Origin: Shouchella rhizosphaerae
Lineage (GTDB): Bacteria > Bacillota > Bacilli > Bacillales > Bacillaceae_D
Assembly (NCBI RefSeq): GCF_900142675.1
Contig: NZ_FRBS01000007.1
Coordinates: 62,001 to 126,000 of the forward strand
Length of the DNA stretch: 64,000 bases
Direction: 5' to 3'
A program made the position numbers and the translations under genes. The notes beneath the pieces were generated by a model, which was given only the letters and a program-made list of their open reading frames with translations, was not told where the DNA came from and searched no databases. Below, piece after piece: positions 53,353-62,290 of this stretch. Position 1 is the first letter of the stretch. Every line of letters starts with the position of its first letter.

Positions 53353-53930
53353 TAGGGCATGCCTCCTTGTTTTTTCGTTTGCCCTGCAACTTTTTGTTTC
53401 AGCAGTTCGAGGCCTCGTTTTTTGTTGTAAGAAACACGCTGTTCCGATATAGCAAGCCGCTTGGCAATGTCTTTATTCCGGTATCCATAAAAGAACGAGT
53501 AAACGAGCACTTCACGTTGCAAAGGTTTTAGTTCCTGGAAGGCCTGTTGCAGCACCTCGTTTTCAAATAGCTCCTCATAGTGCCCGTCCTCTTCTTGAAC
53601 GAGTTCTGCATCTTTAATGACATCGCCAGCTGCCAACATATCAAGCAATGTCGTTTGTCCATTGTGGAAGAGGGCATCTAAGGAAAGCAGCTGTTGTTCG
53701 TTTTTACGGATACGCTTGTCAAAATCGACAGAATAGCCAGCTATTAAGCGGCTAATATAATGGATCACTTTAACACGGACGAAAAAATGTTTAAAAGCCT
53801 CGTCAAGGATTTGCTTGTTTTTAGATGTTGGTTCGTTTACTGCCTGGGTGTAAAGCCGTTTGTTTTCCGGATCTTCTAAAAACCTAGAAATGATCGGGTT
53901 CCGGCAAAGTTCTTCTTCATACGATTCCAT
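53352..53930 (-). CDS. sigO: SigO-like (YvrI) RNA polymerase sigma factor
   Basis: This 192-residue protein, against 193 in B. subtilis SigO, has a C-terminal region 4 HTH (LKPLQREVLVYSFFYGYRNK, DIAKRLAISEQRVSYNKKRG) and an N-terminal half that lacks a normal complete region 2. The partial region 2 explains the need for the RsoA partner encoded next. In B. subtilis SigO-RsoA controls acid-induced oxalate decarboxylase; no such target lies in this window. Confidence 0.8.
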   Translation of the reverse strand: MESYEEELCRNPIISRFLEDPENKRLYTQAVNEPTSKNKQILDEAFKHFFVRVKVIHYISRLIAGYSVDFDKRIRKNEQQLLSLDALFHNGQTTLLDMLAAGDVIKDAELVQEEDGHYEELFENEVLQQAFQELKPLQREVLVYSFFYGYRNKDIAKRLAISEQRVSYNKKRGLELLKQKVAGQTKKQGGMP

Positions 53931-54005
53931 GAGAGTGCCTCCTTGTCAGTCTTTTTTGTATAAAGAGAAAGCTATCCAGAAAAAATCAAAGAAAAAATAA
54001 AAAAG

Positions 54006-54049
54006 GCGAACATGCTTTCGTATAATCGAGTATAACGAACATACGTTCC
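54006..54049 (+). promoter_or_regulatory. LexA (DinR) box and a second weaker copy at the dedA promoter
   Basis: CGAACATACGTTCC at 54036-54049 fits the Bacillus LexA consensus CGAACRNRYGTTYC at every position. A weaker copy, CGAACATGCTTTCG, lies at 54006-54019. A TATAAT at 54021-54026 lies between them, so LexA bound here would block this promoter. A further extended -10 (TGCTATACT) at ~54115 may give a LexA-independent transcript. Confidence 0.65.
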
Positions 54050-54156
54050 TAATGCAATTCGTTTTCGATTGGGAAATCTGTACCACAATTTTTTACAAAG
54101 AATCAGAAAAGGGCATGCTATACTTTTTTAGGAAGGAACGAGATGGAGGAGATGAA

Positions 54157-54768
54157 GTGGAAGAGTGGCTGCTTCAACTAATGGAACAATTCGGTTATTT
54201 GGGAATTTTCGCGTTGATTGCATTGGAAAATGTGTTTCCGCCGATTCCGTCAGAAGTGATTTTGACATTTGGCGGGTTTATGACGCAGCAAACGGAACTT
54301 AGTAAAACAGGGGTCGTCCTTGCTGCCACAGGCGGCTCGCTGTGCGGAGCGCTCATTTTGTTTGCCGTTGGCAGATGGCTTGATGTGAAGCGGATGGAAG
54401 TGCTGATTGATCGGTACGGGCATGTATTACGATTGACGAAAGAGGATGTACGGAAGGCTGATCGTTGGTTTGATCGCTATGGTCCGTGGACGGTGTTGTT
54501 CTGTCGCCTGATTCCCCTTATCCGTAGTTTAATATCGATTCCAGCTGGCATGTCAGGAATGAACATTTGGCTATTTATTTGCTTAACGACACTTGGCACA
54601 GCTGTTTGGAATACCATTCTTGTTCATTTAGGGGCTTCTGTTGGTGAGAACTGGCATGATATTGTTGAGGCGATGAGTGTCTTTTCAGACGTCGTTTATG
54701 TAGGAATAGCGATTGCTGTGATAGCGATCCTACTATGGTATATTCGCTTGCGCAGGAAAAGGAAATAA
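54157..54768 (+). CDS. DedA family membrane protein
   Basis: This 203-residue polytopic protein has the DedA motifs ENVFPPIPSEVILTFGGF, WFDRYGPWTVLFCRLIPLIR and SIPAGMSGMNIW. DedA proteins are flippase-like transporters, some moving undecaprenyl phosphate or phospholipids across the membrane, and affect pH and drug tolerance. GTG at 54157 is used with GGAGGAGAT before it; the frame is open further up to 54052 but that start has no ribosome site. LexA boxes upstream are unusual for this family. Confidence 0.9.
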   Translation: MEEWLLQLMEQFGYLGIFALIALENVFPPIPSEVILTFGGFMTQQTELSKTGVVLAATGGSLCGALILFAVGRWLDVKRMEVLIDRYGHVLRLTKEDVRKADRWFDRYGPWTVLFCRLIPLIRSLISIPAGMSGMNIWLFICLTTLGTAVWNTILVHLGASVGENWHDIVEAMSVFSDVVYVGIAIAVIAILLWYIRLRRKRK

Positions 54769-54804
54769 AAGACGCGATTTTGCATGTTGCAAATCGCGTC
54801 TTTT
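54767..54804. terminator. Bidirectional terminator between dedA and the GH4 gene
   Basis: AAAAGACGCGATTT and AAATCGCGTCTTTT form a perfect 14-base stem with a 10-base loop, A-rich before and T-rich after. Confidence 0.9.
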
Positions 54805-54807
54805 GCC

Positions 54808-56109
54808 TTATCGGTATTCAGGCAAATAATTGCCATGTGCTTCGATTAAATCGTCACATAAGCTAACAATGTCATCGAGGGACAGTTCGGAAGACGTATG
54901 GGGGTCGAGCATAGCAGCATGGTAAATATGTTCCCGTTTTTTTGTTATTGCCGCTTCAATCGTTAATAACTGTGTATTAATGTTCGTCCTGTTTAGAGCA
55001 GCCAGTTGCTCTGGAAGCTCGCCAACATAGGTAGGCGTAATGCCAGAACGATTGGCAACGCATGGTACTTCTACACACGCTTTATCAGGAAGATTGGCGA
55101 TTAAGCCACCTATATTGAGAACATTTCCACCGAACATAAATGTTTCACCTGTCTCCATCGCTTCGATGATTCGAGATCCATATTCGATCGAACGTTCATG
55201 GGTAATTTGAGCATTGTCGACAAGATCTTGCTTCATTTGCTCCCATCGTTCAATTTGGCTGACGCAGCGCCGTGGGTATTCATCCAAAGGAATATTGAGG
55301 TCGTCGATCAGCTCGGGATAGGTTGATTTAATGAAATACGGATGGTATTCAGCATTGTGCTCGGAAGACTCGGTTACATAGTAGCCAAACCGTTCCATTA
55401 GCTCAAATCGTACCATATCGTGGTGTTTTTCTTTATTTTTCTCTTTGGCGCGCCGTTTGATTTCAGGATATAAGTCTTGGCCGTCTTTTTTCACTTCAAG
55501 GAGCCAAGCGACATGGTTAATGCCAGCAATTTTTTCCTCAATCCCTGTATGGTCCATCTCAAGATGTTTAAATAAGTCACGTGTACACACTTGAACGCTA
55601 TGGCAAAGGCCAACATTTTGCACGTTTGTGTAGCGTGAAAGCGTGCCAGTTAAGACAGCCATTGGGTTCGTATAGTTTAAAAACCAAGCGTTTGGCGCCA
55701 CTTCTTCAATGTCTTGGGCAATATCAAGCAAAACTGGAATGGTACGCAATGACCGGAACAAGCCGCCAATTCCGATGGTGTCGCCGATTGTTTGGCGCAG
55801 GCCATACTTTTTAGGGATTTCAAAGTCAATGACTGTGCTTGGTTTATAGCCGCCAACTTGAATGGCGTTAATGACATAGGAGGCGCCGCGTAGCGCTTCT
55901 TTGCGGTTGTCATAGGCTTTTATTGTGATCGTTGAGTTTAAATTATTTTTTAAGTGTGTAAGCAATGTCTGTGATTCCGAAAGCCGCTCCTTGTCAATGT
56001 CATAAAGCGCAAATTCAAATTGTTGCAGCGCCGGCACGTGCATGCAATCACCGAGTACATTTTTCGCAAAAATGGTGCTGCCTGCGCCGATAAACGTAAT
56101 CTTTTTCAT
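54808..56109 (-). CDS. melA: GH4 family glycosidase, alpha-galactosidase MelA-like
   Basis: This 433-residue NAD- and Mn-dependent enzyme begins with a Rossmann site (KKITFIGAGSTIFAKNVLGD). GH4 signatures include RQTIGDTIGIGGLFRSLRTI, the metal-binding NYTNPMAVLT, the Cys-His site GLCHSVQ and GINHVAWLL. The length and these motifs favour alpha-galactosidase over 6-phospho-glucosidases, which would need an adjacent PTS. It acts in the cytoplasm on imported melibiose-type sugars. The ATG at 56109 has AAAGGGGG before it. An AraC regulator is divergent. Confidence 0.88.
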   Translation of the reverse strand: MKKITFIGAGSTIFAKNVLGDCMHVPALQQFEFALYDIDKERLSESQTLLTHLKNNLNSTITIKAYDNRKEALRGASYVINAIQVGGYKPSTVIDFEIPKKYGLRQTIGDTIGIGGLFRSLRTIPVLLDIAQDIEEVAPNAWFLNYTNPMAVLTGTLSRYTNVQNVGLCHSVQVCTRDLFKHLEMDHTGIEEKIAGINHVAWLLEVKKDGQDLYPEIKRRAKEKNKEKHHDMVRFELMERFGYYVTESSEHNAEYHPYFIKSTYPELIDDLNIPLDEYPRRCVSQIERWEQMKQDLVDNAQITHERSIEYGSRIIEAMETGETFMFGGNVLNIGGLIANLPDKACVEVPCVANRSGITPTYVGELPEQLAALNRTNINTQLLTIEAAITKKREHIYHAAMLDPHTSSELSLDDIVSLCDDLIEAHGNYLPEYR

Positions 56110-56194
56110 GGCGTTTCCCCCTTTGTTCCATTTATCCATAGTATAGAGAGGCGGCTGTGAAAACAGTAGAAAATTGCTGTTTGATTTATGGATA

Positions 56195-56209
56195 ATATTG
56201 CGCTTTCAT
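56195..56209 (-). promoter_or_regulatory. Possible cre site in the melA-araC intergenic region
   Basis: On the minus strand ATGAAAGCGCAATAT fits the looser cre pattern WTGNAANCGNWNNCW with one mismatch. It lies between the divergent genes; carbon repression of melA would be expected for this type of gene. Confidence 0.35.
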
Positions 56210-56247
56210 AACGGTTGTCTTTATACTGGGAGAAAGGGGGGAGCGCA

Positions 56248-57132
56248 ATGTCGAAAACAAGTGAAAACGTTTCCTATGGCTTTCGTTTTCAGGAACAGCC
56301 TTATCCGTTTGTCATGAATTTATGGAATGTGGGTTGGGAAACACAAACCGATCAAGCTTATCGTTGGGATGGCACAAAACGGATGGAACGAGAAAAAATT
56401 GTGTTTCAATACACGCTTTCAGGCTACGGGGAATTGGTCCATGAAGGGACACTTTATAAAGTGGAAGCGGGCCAAGCTTTTTTCGTTTCGTTGCCAAGTG
56501 CCCATTGTTATTACTATCCAGAAGAAGAGACAGAGCCGTGGGAATTTCTTTATGTCACGATTGAAGGAAAAGAAGCGTTGCGTATGCAAAAACATATGGA
56601 GAACAAGTACGGGCCCGTTTTTTCCTTACAAAAAGACAGCGAACCAATTCGTCGTTTGTTTAAATTGTATGCCGAAACGGCAGCTGGAGAAATCCAAGAC
56701 TCCTATACAGGCTCACAAAAAGCATATGAATTTATATTGTCGTGTTTCCGCTTTCTAGAAGTTCCTCCGAAACAAGTAGTAAAAGAACCCCTTGCAAGAG
56801 CAATCCGTTATATTGAAGCGAACTATGCAAGACCACTGACATTAGAGGAAATCGCACAAGAAGCAGGCTGGTCGAAATATTATTTTATAAAGCAGTTTAA
56901 GACAGAATTAAACATTACGCCAATGAACTATGTGACGATTATTCGCATTAAAAAAGCGGCCTCTTTGCTGGCGCAAACCGATGACACCATTGCGGAAGTG
57001 GCTTACCAAGTCGGAATGGATGACCCCAATTATTTTACAAAAGTATTTAAAAAGACTGTAGGCGTATCTGCTAGCAAATTTCGTAAAAACGAAGACAACC
57101 ATTTAATTGATTACATTGTCACAGAGTGGTAA
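56248..57132 (+). CDS. AraC family regulator, probable regulator of melA
   Basis: This 294-residue protein has an N-terminal cupin sensor domain (YTLSGYGELVHEGTLYKVEA, FFVSLPSAHCYYYPE) and a C-terminal AraC double HTH (LTLEEIAQEAGWSKYYFIKQ, TIAEVAYQVGMDDPNYFTKV). The ATG at 56248 follows AAAGGGGGGAG; an upstream start at 56215 has none. Divergent from the GH4 gene, like MsmR/RafR regulators of raffinose and melibiose use. Confidence 0.9.
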   Translation: MSKTSENVSYGFRFQEQPYPFVMNLWNVGWETQTDQAYRWDGTKRMEREKIVFQYTLSGYGELVHEGTLYKVEAGQAFFVSLPSAHCYYYPEEETEPWEFLYVTIEGKEALRMQKHMENKYGPVFSLQKDSEPIRRLFKLYAETAAGEIQDSYTGSQKAYEFILSCFRFLEVPPKQVVKEPLARAIRYIEANYARPLTLEEIAQEAGWSKYYFIKQFKTELNITPMNYVTIIRIKKAASLLAQTDDTIAEVAYQVGMDDPNYFTKVFKKTVGVSASKFRKNEDNHLIDYIVTEW

Positions 57133-57233
57133 GAGAGGCCACATCGATAGAAACCGTGATTAACTATTTCGATCTTGTTCTTTTGTTTGGCGTTTAAATG
57201 GAGGAGTGGGCTTTTGGCAAGCCTTCCCACCCT

Positions 57234-57251
57234 ACATGACATTTGTCATGT
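57234..57251 (+). promoter_or_regulatory. DesR binding palindrome upstream of des
   Basis: ACATGACA-TT-TGTCATGT is a perfect 8-2-8 palindrome ~80 bases before des. A second, degenerate half-site pair (GACAGATGTGAC) follows at 57260-57271. B. subtilis DesR binds paired sites of this kind at the same place. The rest of 57133-57333 contains no gene. Confidence 0.7.
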
Positions 57252-57333
57252 AACGCTCCTGACAGATGTGACTGTAAATGGCTGATTGATTTTCGTATCA
57301 TGAATCCATACAGAATGACTGGAGGAGTGAGCC

Positions 57334-58362
57334 ATGAAGAGCCAAACAAAACAAATGAACCTTAAACGTAAAGCGGCGACATTCGCGCAAGCAGATACAA
57401 GAGCAGGTCTTCTGCAACTTTGTAACACGGTGTTACCACTAGCATTTCTATGGGTGGCTGCTTATCAAAGCCTGTCTCTGTCTATTTGGCTGTCGCTGCT
57501 TTTCTCGGTAATAGGCGGTGGATTTGTTGTCAGGTTGTTTATTATTTTCCACGACTGTACACACGGTTCTTTTTTTAAACACGCCAAGGCCAATCGGGTG
57601 CTAGGGACATTTTTGGGCATCATTACTCATTTCCCTTTTGAAAAGTGGAAGCGGAGCCACGCGATGCACCATGCGACTAGCGGAAATCTGGATAAGAGAG
57701 GCACAGGCGATATTTGGTTGTTAACGATTGAGGAGTATGAACAAGCCTCCATCTGGAAAAAAGCAGCGTACAGGTTATACCGCAACCCGCTTATCATGTT
57801 TGGGCTTGGGCCACTCTATTTGTTTTTAATTGAAAATCGGTTGAATAAAAGAGGGGCGAAACGTAAGGAGCGTTTCAATACACATGTTACCAATGTGGCA
57901 ATAGTGGCGCTATATGCAGCCGGCATTTGGTTGCTTGGCTGGCAAGCGTTTCTTTTGGTGCAAGGGCCGCTTATGTTTATTGCGGGTGCAGCCGGTATTT
58001 GGCTTTTCTACGTTCAGCATCAGTTTGAAGATTCCTATTTTGAAAATGAAGCCGAATGGGATTTTGTGAAGGCGGCTGTGGAGGGCAGCTCTTATTACAA
58101 GTTGCCGAAGCCATTGCAGTGGATAACGGGTAACATTGGCTTCCACCATGTCCATCATTTAAGCCCTAAAGTGCCTAATTACAATCTGGAAAAGACACAC
58201 CAACAAGTGGTGCCATTACAAAAAGCCACTACCATCACCCTTGCGACAAGCTTAGCGTCACTAAAATTTCGCTTGTTTGATGAGAAGAATAAGACGTTCG
58301 TTAGTTTTGGAGACTTTAAAAAGATGAGAAAGATGAAGCTGGCGGCCCATCGCTCCTTATAA
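57334..58362 (+). CDS. des: Membrane fatty acid desaturase (acyl-lipid desaturase)
   Basis: This 342-residue membrane enzyme introduces a double bond into lipid acyl chains. The three histidine boxes that hold the di-iron centre are HDCTH (near residue 74), HAMHH (near 110) and HHVHH (near 273), separated by hydrophobic helices. The following desK-desR pair and the DesR-type palindrome upstream match the cold-induced Des pathway. It has its own terminator. Confidence 0.95.
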   Translation: MKSQTKQMNLKRKAATFAQADTRAGLLQLCNTVLPLAFLWVAAYQSLSLSIWLSLLFSVIGGGFVVRLFIIFHDCTHGSFFKHAKANRVLGTFLGIITHFPFEKWKRSHAMHHATSGNLDKRGTGDIWLLTIEEYEQASIWKKAAYRLYRNPLIMFGLGPLYLFLIENRLNKRGAKRKERFNTHVTNVAIVALYAAGIWLLGWQAFLLVQGPLMFIAGAAGIWLFYVQHQFEDSYFENEAEWDFVKAAVEGSSYYKLPKPLQWITGNIGFHHVHHLSPKVPNYNLEKTHQQVVPLQKATTITLATSLASLKFRLFDEKNKTFVSFGDFKKMRKMKLAAHRSL

Positions 58363-58373
58363 TGAATCCGTGT

Positions 58374-58409
58374 AGGCTATCTAATGTTCGATTAGAATAG
58401 CCTTTTTTG
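58374..58409 (+). terminator. Terminator between des and desK
   Basis: AGGCTATCTAAT and ATTAGAATAGCCT pair around GTTCG and are followed by TTTTTTG. desKR is therefore transcribed mostly from its own promoter (TGGTATACT near 58440). Confidence 0.85.
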
Positions 58410-58467
58410 TTTGCGGGGAAGGCTATTCAACGCGCTACTTGGTATACTAGAGCAAGGAGGGAATACA

Positions 58468-59601
58468 GTGCAAAATTGGTTTCATATTTTTCCTAAGAAT
58501 ACGGGCTTAAGCCTCTATGTTTGGATTATCTTTTGTGTCTTGCCCTTTTATTTTGTGATTTCATCGGCAACGTTTATTGAGATTACAATCGGCAGCATTA
58601 TGATTATGCTGTTTTTTACAACATACCGACTGTCTTTCATTAAAAAAGGCTGGACGATGTATATGTCAGTGGCAATTGAAATGGCCATTAACATTGGGAT
58701 GACGGTTTATTTTGGGTATATTTATTTCGCTTTGTTTCTCGCCTTTTTCATCGGGAATGTACAAAACAGAAAAGGGTTCTTTGCTATATATGCTGCACAT
58801 GTAACGACTACGGCTGCTGCCACAACGATTGGCTTTTACATTCAGAATGAGACGTTTATGGTTCAGCTCCCATTTATAGCCATTGCGTTAATTGGCGTTC
58901 TCTTATTGCCGTTTACCATTTCGAACCGCCATAAACGGGAGCGACTTGAAAGTCAGCTTGAGACAGCGAATGAAAAAATAGCACAACTGTTATTAGCGGA
59001 AGAACGGCAGCGGATTGCCCGTGATCTCCATGATACGCTTGGCCAAAAGCTTTCGTTGATCGGTATAAAAAGTGACTTGGCGAGAAAGTGGCTACCGATC
59101 GATCAAGAAAAAACCAATATAGAGTTACAGGAAATTCAAAAGATCGCCCGAACCACTCTTAATGAGGTGAGAGAGATTGTATCTGATATAAAACGTAGCC
59201 GTTTAAGTGATGAAATAGCACGGATAAAAGAAATTCTTACGGCGGCGGAAGTGGAGTTGAAGATAAAAGGGGAAGATGATGCATTGTTGAAAAAACCACC
59301 TCTTCTTGAGAATGTTCTATGTATGTGCCTTAAAGAAGCGGTGACCAACATCGTGAAACATAGCGGAGCGGATAGGTGTACGATTACATTTGCCCAGACA
59401 CCGACAGAGTTTTGCATGGAGATAAAAGACAATGGAAACGGCCTCACTGGCAAGACAGATGAGAAACAGGGCGGGCTCCAAGGAATGAAAGAAAGGCTAG
59501 AATTTATTAATGGGGACTTGCATTACGAGTCGCAAGACGGATTCTTGGTGGCTATGCGTGTTCCAGTTACCGGTGAAAAAGACGGAGGAAGTGTACAATG
59601 A
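58468..59601 (+). CDS. desK: Membrane-fluidity sensor kinase DesK
   Basis: This 377-residue kinase, against 370 in B. subtilis DesK, has five N-terminal membrane helices, a coiled-coil linker, the HisKA_3 site AEERQRIARDLHDTLGQKLS and a HATPase domain (KEAVTNIVKHSGA, DNGNGL). The GTG at 58468 follows AAGGAGGG. It senses a thicker or more rigid bilayer in the cold and phosphorylates DesR. Confidence 0.93.
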   Translation: MQNWFHIFPKNTGLSLYVWIIFCVLPFYFVISSATFIEITIGSIMIMLFFTTYRLSFIKKGWTMYMSVAIEMAINIGMTVYFGYIYFALFLAFFIGNVQNRKGFFAIYAAHVTTTAAATTIGFYIQNETFMVQLPFIAIALIGVLLLPFTISNRHKRERLESQLETANEKIAQLLLAEERQRIARDLHDTLGQKLSLIGIKSDLARKWLPIDQEKTNIELQEIQKIARTTLNEVREIVSDIKRSRLSDEIARIKEILTAAEVELKIKGEDDALLKKPPLLENVLCMCLKEAVTNIVKHSGADRCTITFAQTPTEFCMEIKDNGNGLTGKTDEKQGGLQGMKERLEFINGDLHYESQDGFLVAMRVPVTGEKDGGSVQ

Positions 59602-60197
59602 TTGAAATTGTCATAGCTGAAGACCAACAAATGATGTTAGGGGCTCTGGGAGCGCTTCTTGATTTTGAAGCTGATATGAAAGTGGTTGGCAAAGCGCACA
59701 ACGGCGAAGAAGCGATTAAATTGGTTAAAGCGTTAAACCCGAATATATGTATTATGGATATTGAAATGCCTGTCATGGATGGGTTAGATGCTGCTTATGA
59801 ACTGAAAGACCACTCCTGTCGAGTCATGGTGTTGACCACCTTTGCACAGCCAGGCTACTTTGAACGGGCTCGGCGAGCAGGTGTTGAGGGATACTTGCTA
59901 AAAGATAGTCCAAGTGAGGATTTGGCTGCTGCGATACGCACGATTATGGATGGGCGTAGAGTTTACGCACCTGAATTGGTTGATATGGTCTACCACAATG
60001 AAACGCCACTTACGGAGCGAGAAGAGCAAGTTCTTAAGCTTATTGCCGAAGGACGCACGACCCAGCAAATTGCTGATGAGCTGAAGATAACAAACGGAAC
60101 GGTGCGCAATTACGTGTCGGTTATTCTCGATAAACTCGAAGTCGGCAACCGGATTGAAGCGATTTCGTACTATCAGAAAAAAGGCTGGTTAAGATAG
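59598..60197 (+). CDS. desR: Response regulator DesR
   Basis: This 199-residue protein has a receiver domain (IAEDQQMMLGALGALL, phospho-Asp in NICIMDIEMPVMDG) and a LuxR-type HTH (LTEREEQVLKLIAEGRTTQQ, NGTVRNYVSVILDKL). It overlaps desK by four bases (ATGA). Phosphorylated DesR activates des through the palindrome at 57234. Confidence 0.95.
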   Translation: MIEIVIAEDQQMMLGALGALLDFEADMKVVGKAHNGEEAIKLVKALNPNICIMDIEMPVMDGLDAAYELKDHSCRVMVLTTFAQPGYFERARRAGVEGYLLKDSPSEDLAAAIRTIMDGRRVYAPELVDMVYHNETPLTEREEQVLKLIAEGRTTQQIADELKITNGTVRNYVSVILDKLEVGNRIEAISYYQKKGWLR

Positions 60198-60230
60198 CAG
60201 AACAGGAGCCGCATTAGGGGCGAAAAGGAT

Positions 60231-60258
60231 AAAAAGAACCGCCCTGGATCAGGACGGT
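60231..60258 (-). terminator. Terminator of mgtE
   Basis: On the minus strand ACCGTCCTG and CAGGGCGGT pair around ATC (60238-60258), then TCTTTTT follows. It lies ~60 bases after the mgtE stop. Confidence 0.8.
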
Positions 60259-60317
60259 AAGTTGTTGTCACGCTCATTTCCACTCGACATTTGAAAAAGC
60301 AGAAACCTAGATTGTTT

Positions 60318-61685
60318 TTACAGTTTGTCAATCAATGTCGTTGCGACTGTAAAATAAATCAGCAAACTGACGATGTCGTTCATTGTAGTAATGAACGGGC
60401 CAGAAGCAACGGCAGGGTCGATTTTCAGCTTGTTGATAATGATAGGGACGGTAGCGCCAATGACGGCCGCGACGCTTAAGGCAAAGAAAAGGGAGATGCC
60501 GACAATAAAAGCAAGCAAGAAATTCCCTTTGTAAAACAAACTAATAATGCCCATAAGGACAATCATGCATGTAATGCCAAGCATAATGCCTGTACCAAGT
60601 TCCCGCTTCACTGTTTTCATAACGCCGCCCCGCTCAAACGAGCCGGTGGCAATCCCGCGGACGGCTACAGCGAGTGACTGTGTGCCGGTGTTGCCGGCCG
60701 TTCCCATTAACATCGGCATAAACGCTGCCAGTAAGACGACTTGCTCGAGTGTTTGTTCAAACTGGCCAATAATATTAGCCGTAATCAAACCAAAAAACAT
60801 GAGGAGGATCAGCCAAGGCGCCCGTTTTTTCGCGGCGGTAAAGGCGGTCAACGACAAGTCGGTGGCGCCCCGGGAAGCAGTAAACTCGCCAAAGTCTTCC
60901 GTAATTTCTTCCTCAAGGACGTCCATCACGTCATCGACGGTAATAATGCCGACGAGGCGCTTGTCTGGCGTCACGACTGGAACGGCGAGAAAGTCGTATT
61001 CTTGGATCAGGCGGGCAACGTCTTCTTGGTCTTCATTTTCGTTGACCGATACGACTTGTGTGCTCATAATCTCGTCAACCGTCATTTCTGGGACGGCGAT
61101 AATGAGGTCACGTAATGAGACAACGCCAGCAAGACGTTGGTCTTTGTCAACCACGTATAAATAATAGATCGTTTCCGCATCCGGTGCTGATTCACGAAGT
61201 TCCTCAATGACTTCCTTGGCGGTTGATTCGACGGACAAGCGCACAAATTCTTTAGTCATAATCGCGCCAGCTGTTTTTGGCGCATAGGCCATCAGTTCTT
61301 CGACTCGTTTTGCCTCTTCCATATCCATGGAACTTAAAATGTCTTTAGCTCGTTCCGGTTCAATTTCAGCGAGAAAGTCGGCAACATCGTCGGCAGACAT
61401 GTTATTGAACATCGAAACAGCGTATTGATAGCTGAGGCCTTGGAATACCGTGAGCTGGTCTTCAAGCTCAAGTCCTTCAAACAAATCGGCGAATTCCGCT
61501 GGGCTTAAAAATAGCAGCACTTGCTTTTGTTGTGCCACTTCAATTTCATGGAACAACTCGACTTGGTCTGCGGGATGAAGCTCTAGAAAGGTTTCCCGAA
61601 AAGCGCGGAGATTCCGGGAGACGAGGTGTTTGACGATTTGTTTTTTATATTCATTTCGTTTCCGATCGGTTTTTAATTGATCCAT
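60318..61685 (-). CDS. mgtE: Magnesium transporter MgtE
   Basis: This 455-residue Mg2+ channel has an N-terminal MgtE domain (LHPADQVELFHEIE, superhelical), two CBS domains (~residues 135-255, VDEIMSTQVVSVNENEDQED) and five membrane helices with the selectivity signature GTAGNTGTQSLAVAVRGIATG. The final DPAVASGPFITTMNDIVSLL is the second conserved pore motif. The N and CBS domains close the pore when cytosolic Mg2+ is high. An M-box riboswitch controls it. Confidence 0.96.
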   Translation of the reverse strand: MDQLKTDRKRNEYKKQIVKHLVSRNLRAFRETFLELHPADQVELFHEIEVAQQKQVLLFLSPAEFADLFEGLELEDQLTVFQGLSYQYAVSMFNNMSADDVADFLAEIEPERAKDILSSMDMEEAKRVEELMAYAPKTAGAIMTKEFVRLSVESTAKEVIEELRESAPDAETIYYLYVVDKDQRLAGVVSLRDLIIAVPEMTVDEIMSTQVVSVNENEDQEDVARLIQEYDFLAVPVVTPDKRLVGIITVDDVMDVLEEEITEDFGEFTASRGATDLSLTAFTAAKKRAPWLILLMFFGLITANIIGQFEQTLEQVVLLAAFMPMLMGTAGNTGTQSLAVAVRGIATGSFERGGVMKTVKRELGTGIMLGITCMIVLMGIISLFYKGNFLLAFIVGISLFFALSVAAVIGATVPIIINKLKIDPAVASGPFITTMNDIVSLLIYFTVATTLIDKL

Positions 61686-61704
61686 GTGTATCCCCCCTAA
61701 ACGA

Positions 61705-61745
61705 GAGGGCTGCTTCCACGTGGCGCAGGAGGAACCCTCTCCATT
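61705..61745 (-). other. Hairpin between riboswitch terminator and mgtE
   Basis: GAGAGGG and CCCTCTC arms pair in the mgtE leader shortly before the ribosome site, leaving GGGGGG free. It may protect or pause the message; no known motif. Confidence 0.4.
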
Positions 61746-61830
61746 ATTTTATTTATGATCATTCGATAACAGCCTAACCTCGGATTGGGCAAACTATCCA
61801 TCCCACACCACCACCTTTTATAAGAAAATG

Positions 61831-62060
61831 AAAAAACACCTCTATGGAGGTGTTCGAACACATGATAAATAAACGCGAATAAACGCGCATGCGTAAAAAT
61901 AGCCTCCATTCGTAGAGCTTTAGCACTGTGCGGCATAGGCTATTGCCAGCTACATTAAAAACCACCTTATGTCGATGGTTTCTGTTGACCCATTGGCGTC
62001 TTTGGACATTTTTGGGTAGCAGCGTATCTCCTGCACAGGAGCCTCACCTAACGAGGAATA
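61831..62060 (-). ncRNA. M-box (ykoK leader) magnesium riboswitch with terminator
   Basis: Read on the minus strand, the conserved M-box core is plain: GTTAGGTGAGGCTCCTGTGC near 62052, then GGAGATACGCTGCTACCC, AAAATGTCCAAAGACGCCAA, GGGTCAACAGAAACCATCG and ACATAAGGTGGTTTTTAATG. The expression platform is the stem AACACCTC/GAGGTGTT at 61835-61854 followed by T6. High Mg2+ folds the core and favours the terminator, shutting off mgtE. Confidence 0.95.
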
Positions 62061-62081
62061 TATCGTTTTCTTGCATGCTTC

Positions 62082-62110
62082 ACTTTACAACTGTTAAGCG
62101 GCAATGTCAA
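62082..62110 (-). promoter_or_regulatory. Promoter of the mgtE riboswitch transcript
   Basis: On the minus strand a perfect TTGACA (62105-62110) is 17 bases from TAAAGT (62082-62087), about 30 bases ahead of the riboswitch core. Bases 62111-62290 hold only a poor short frame. Confidence 0.7.
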
Positions 62111-62290
62111 TCGTTTCTTTGTTGAAAATCGGAAAAGCCGATGAAAATGGAATGAAAGAGAAAGCGAGAAAAGGAAAAGAAAGCAGAGGCCATTCTTGCG
62201 CAAACGAACGCAGTAGAAAGACGAGTCTTGACGAGGAACGGGCTGTTGCTGCGAGCTGTTTGGAAAAGCGGCTTTTGTGCCGCCCCCCCA

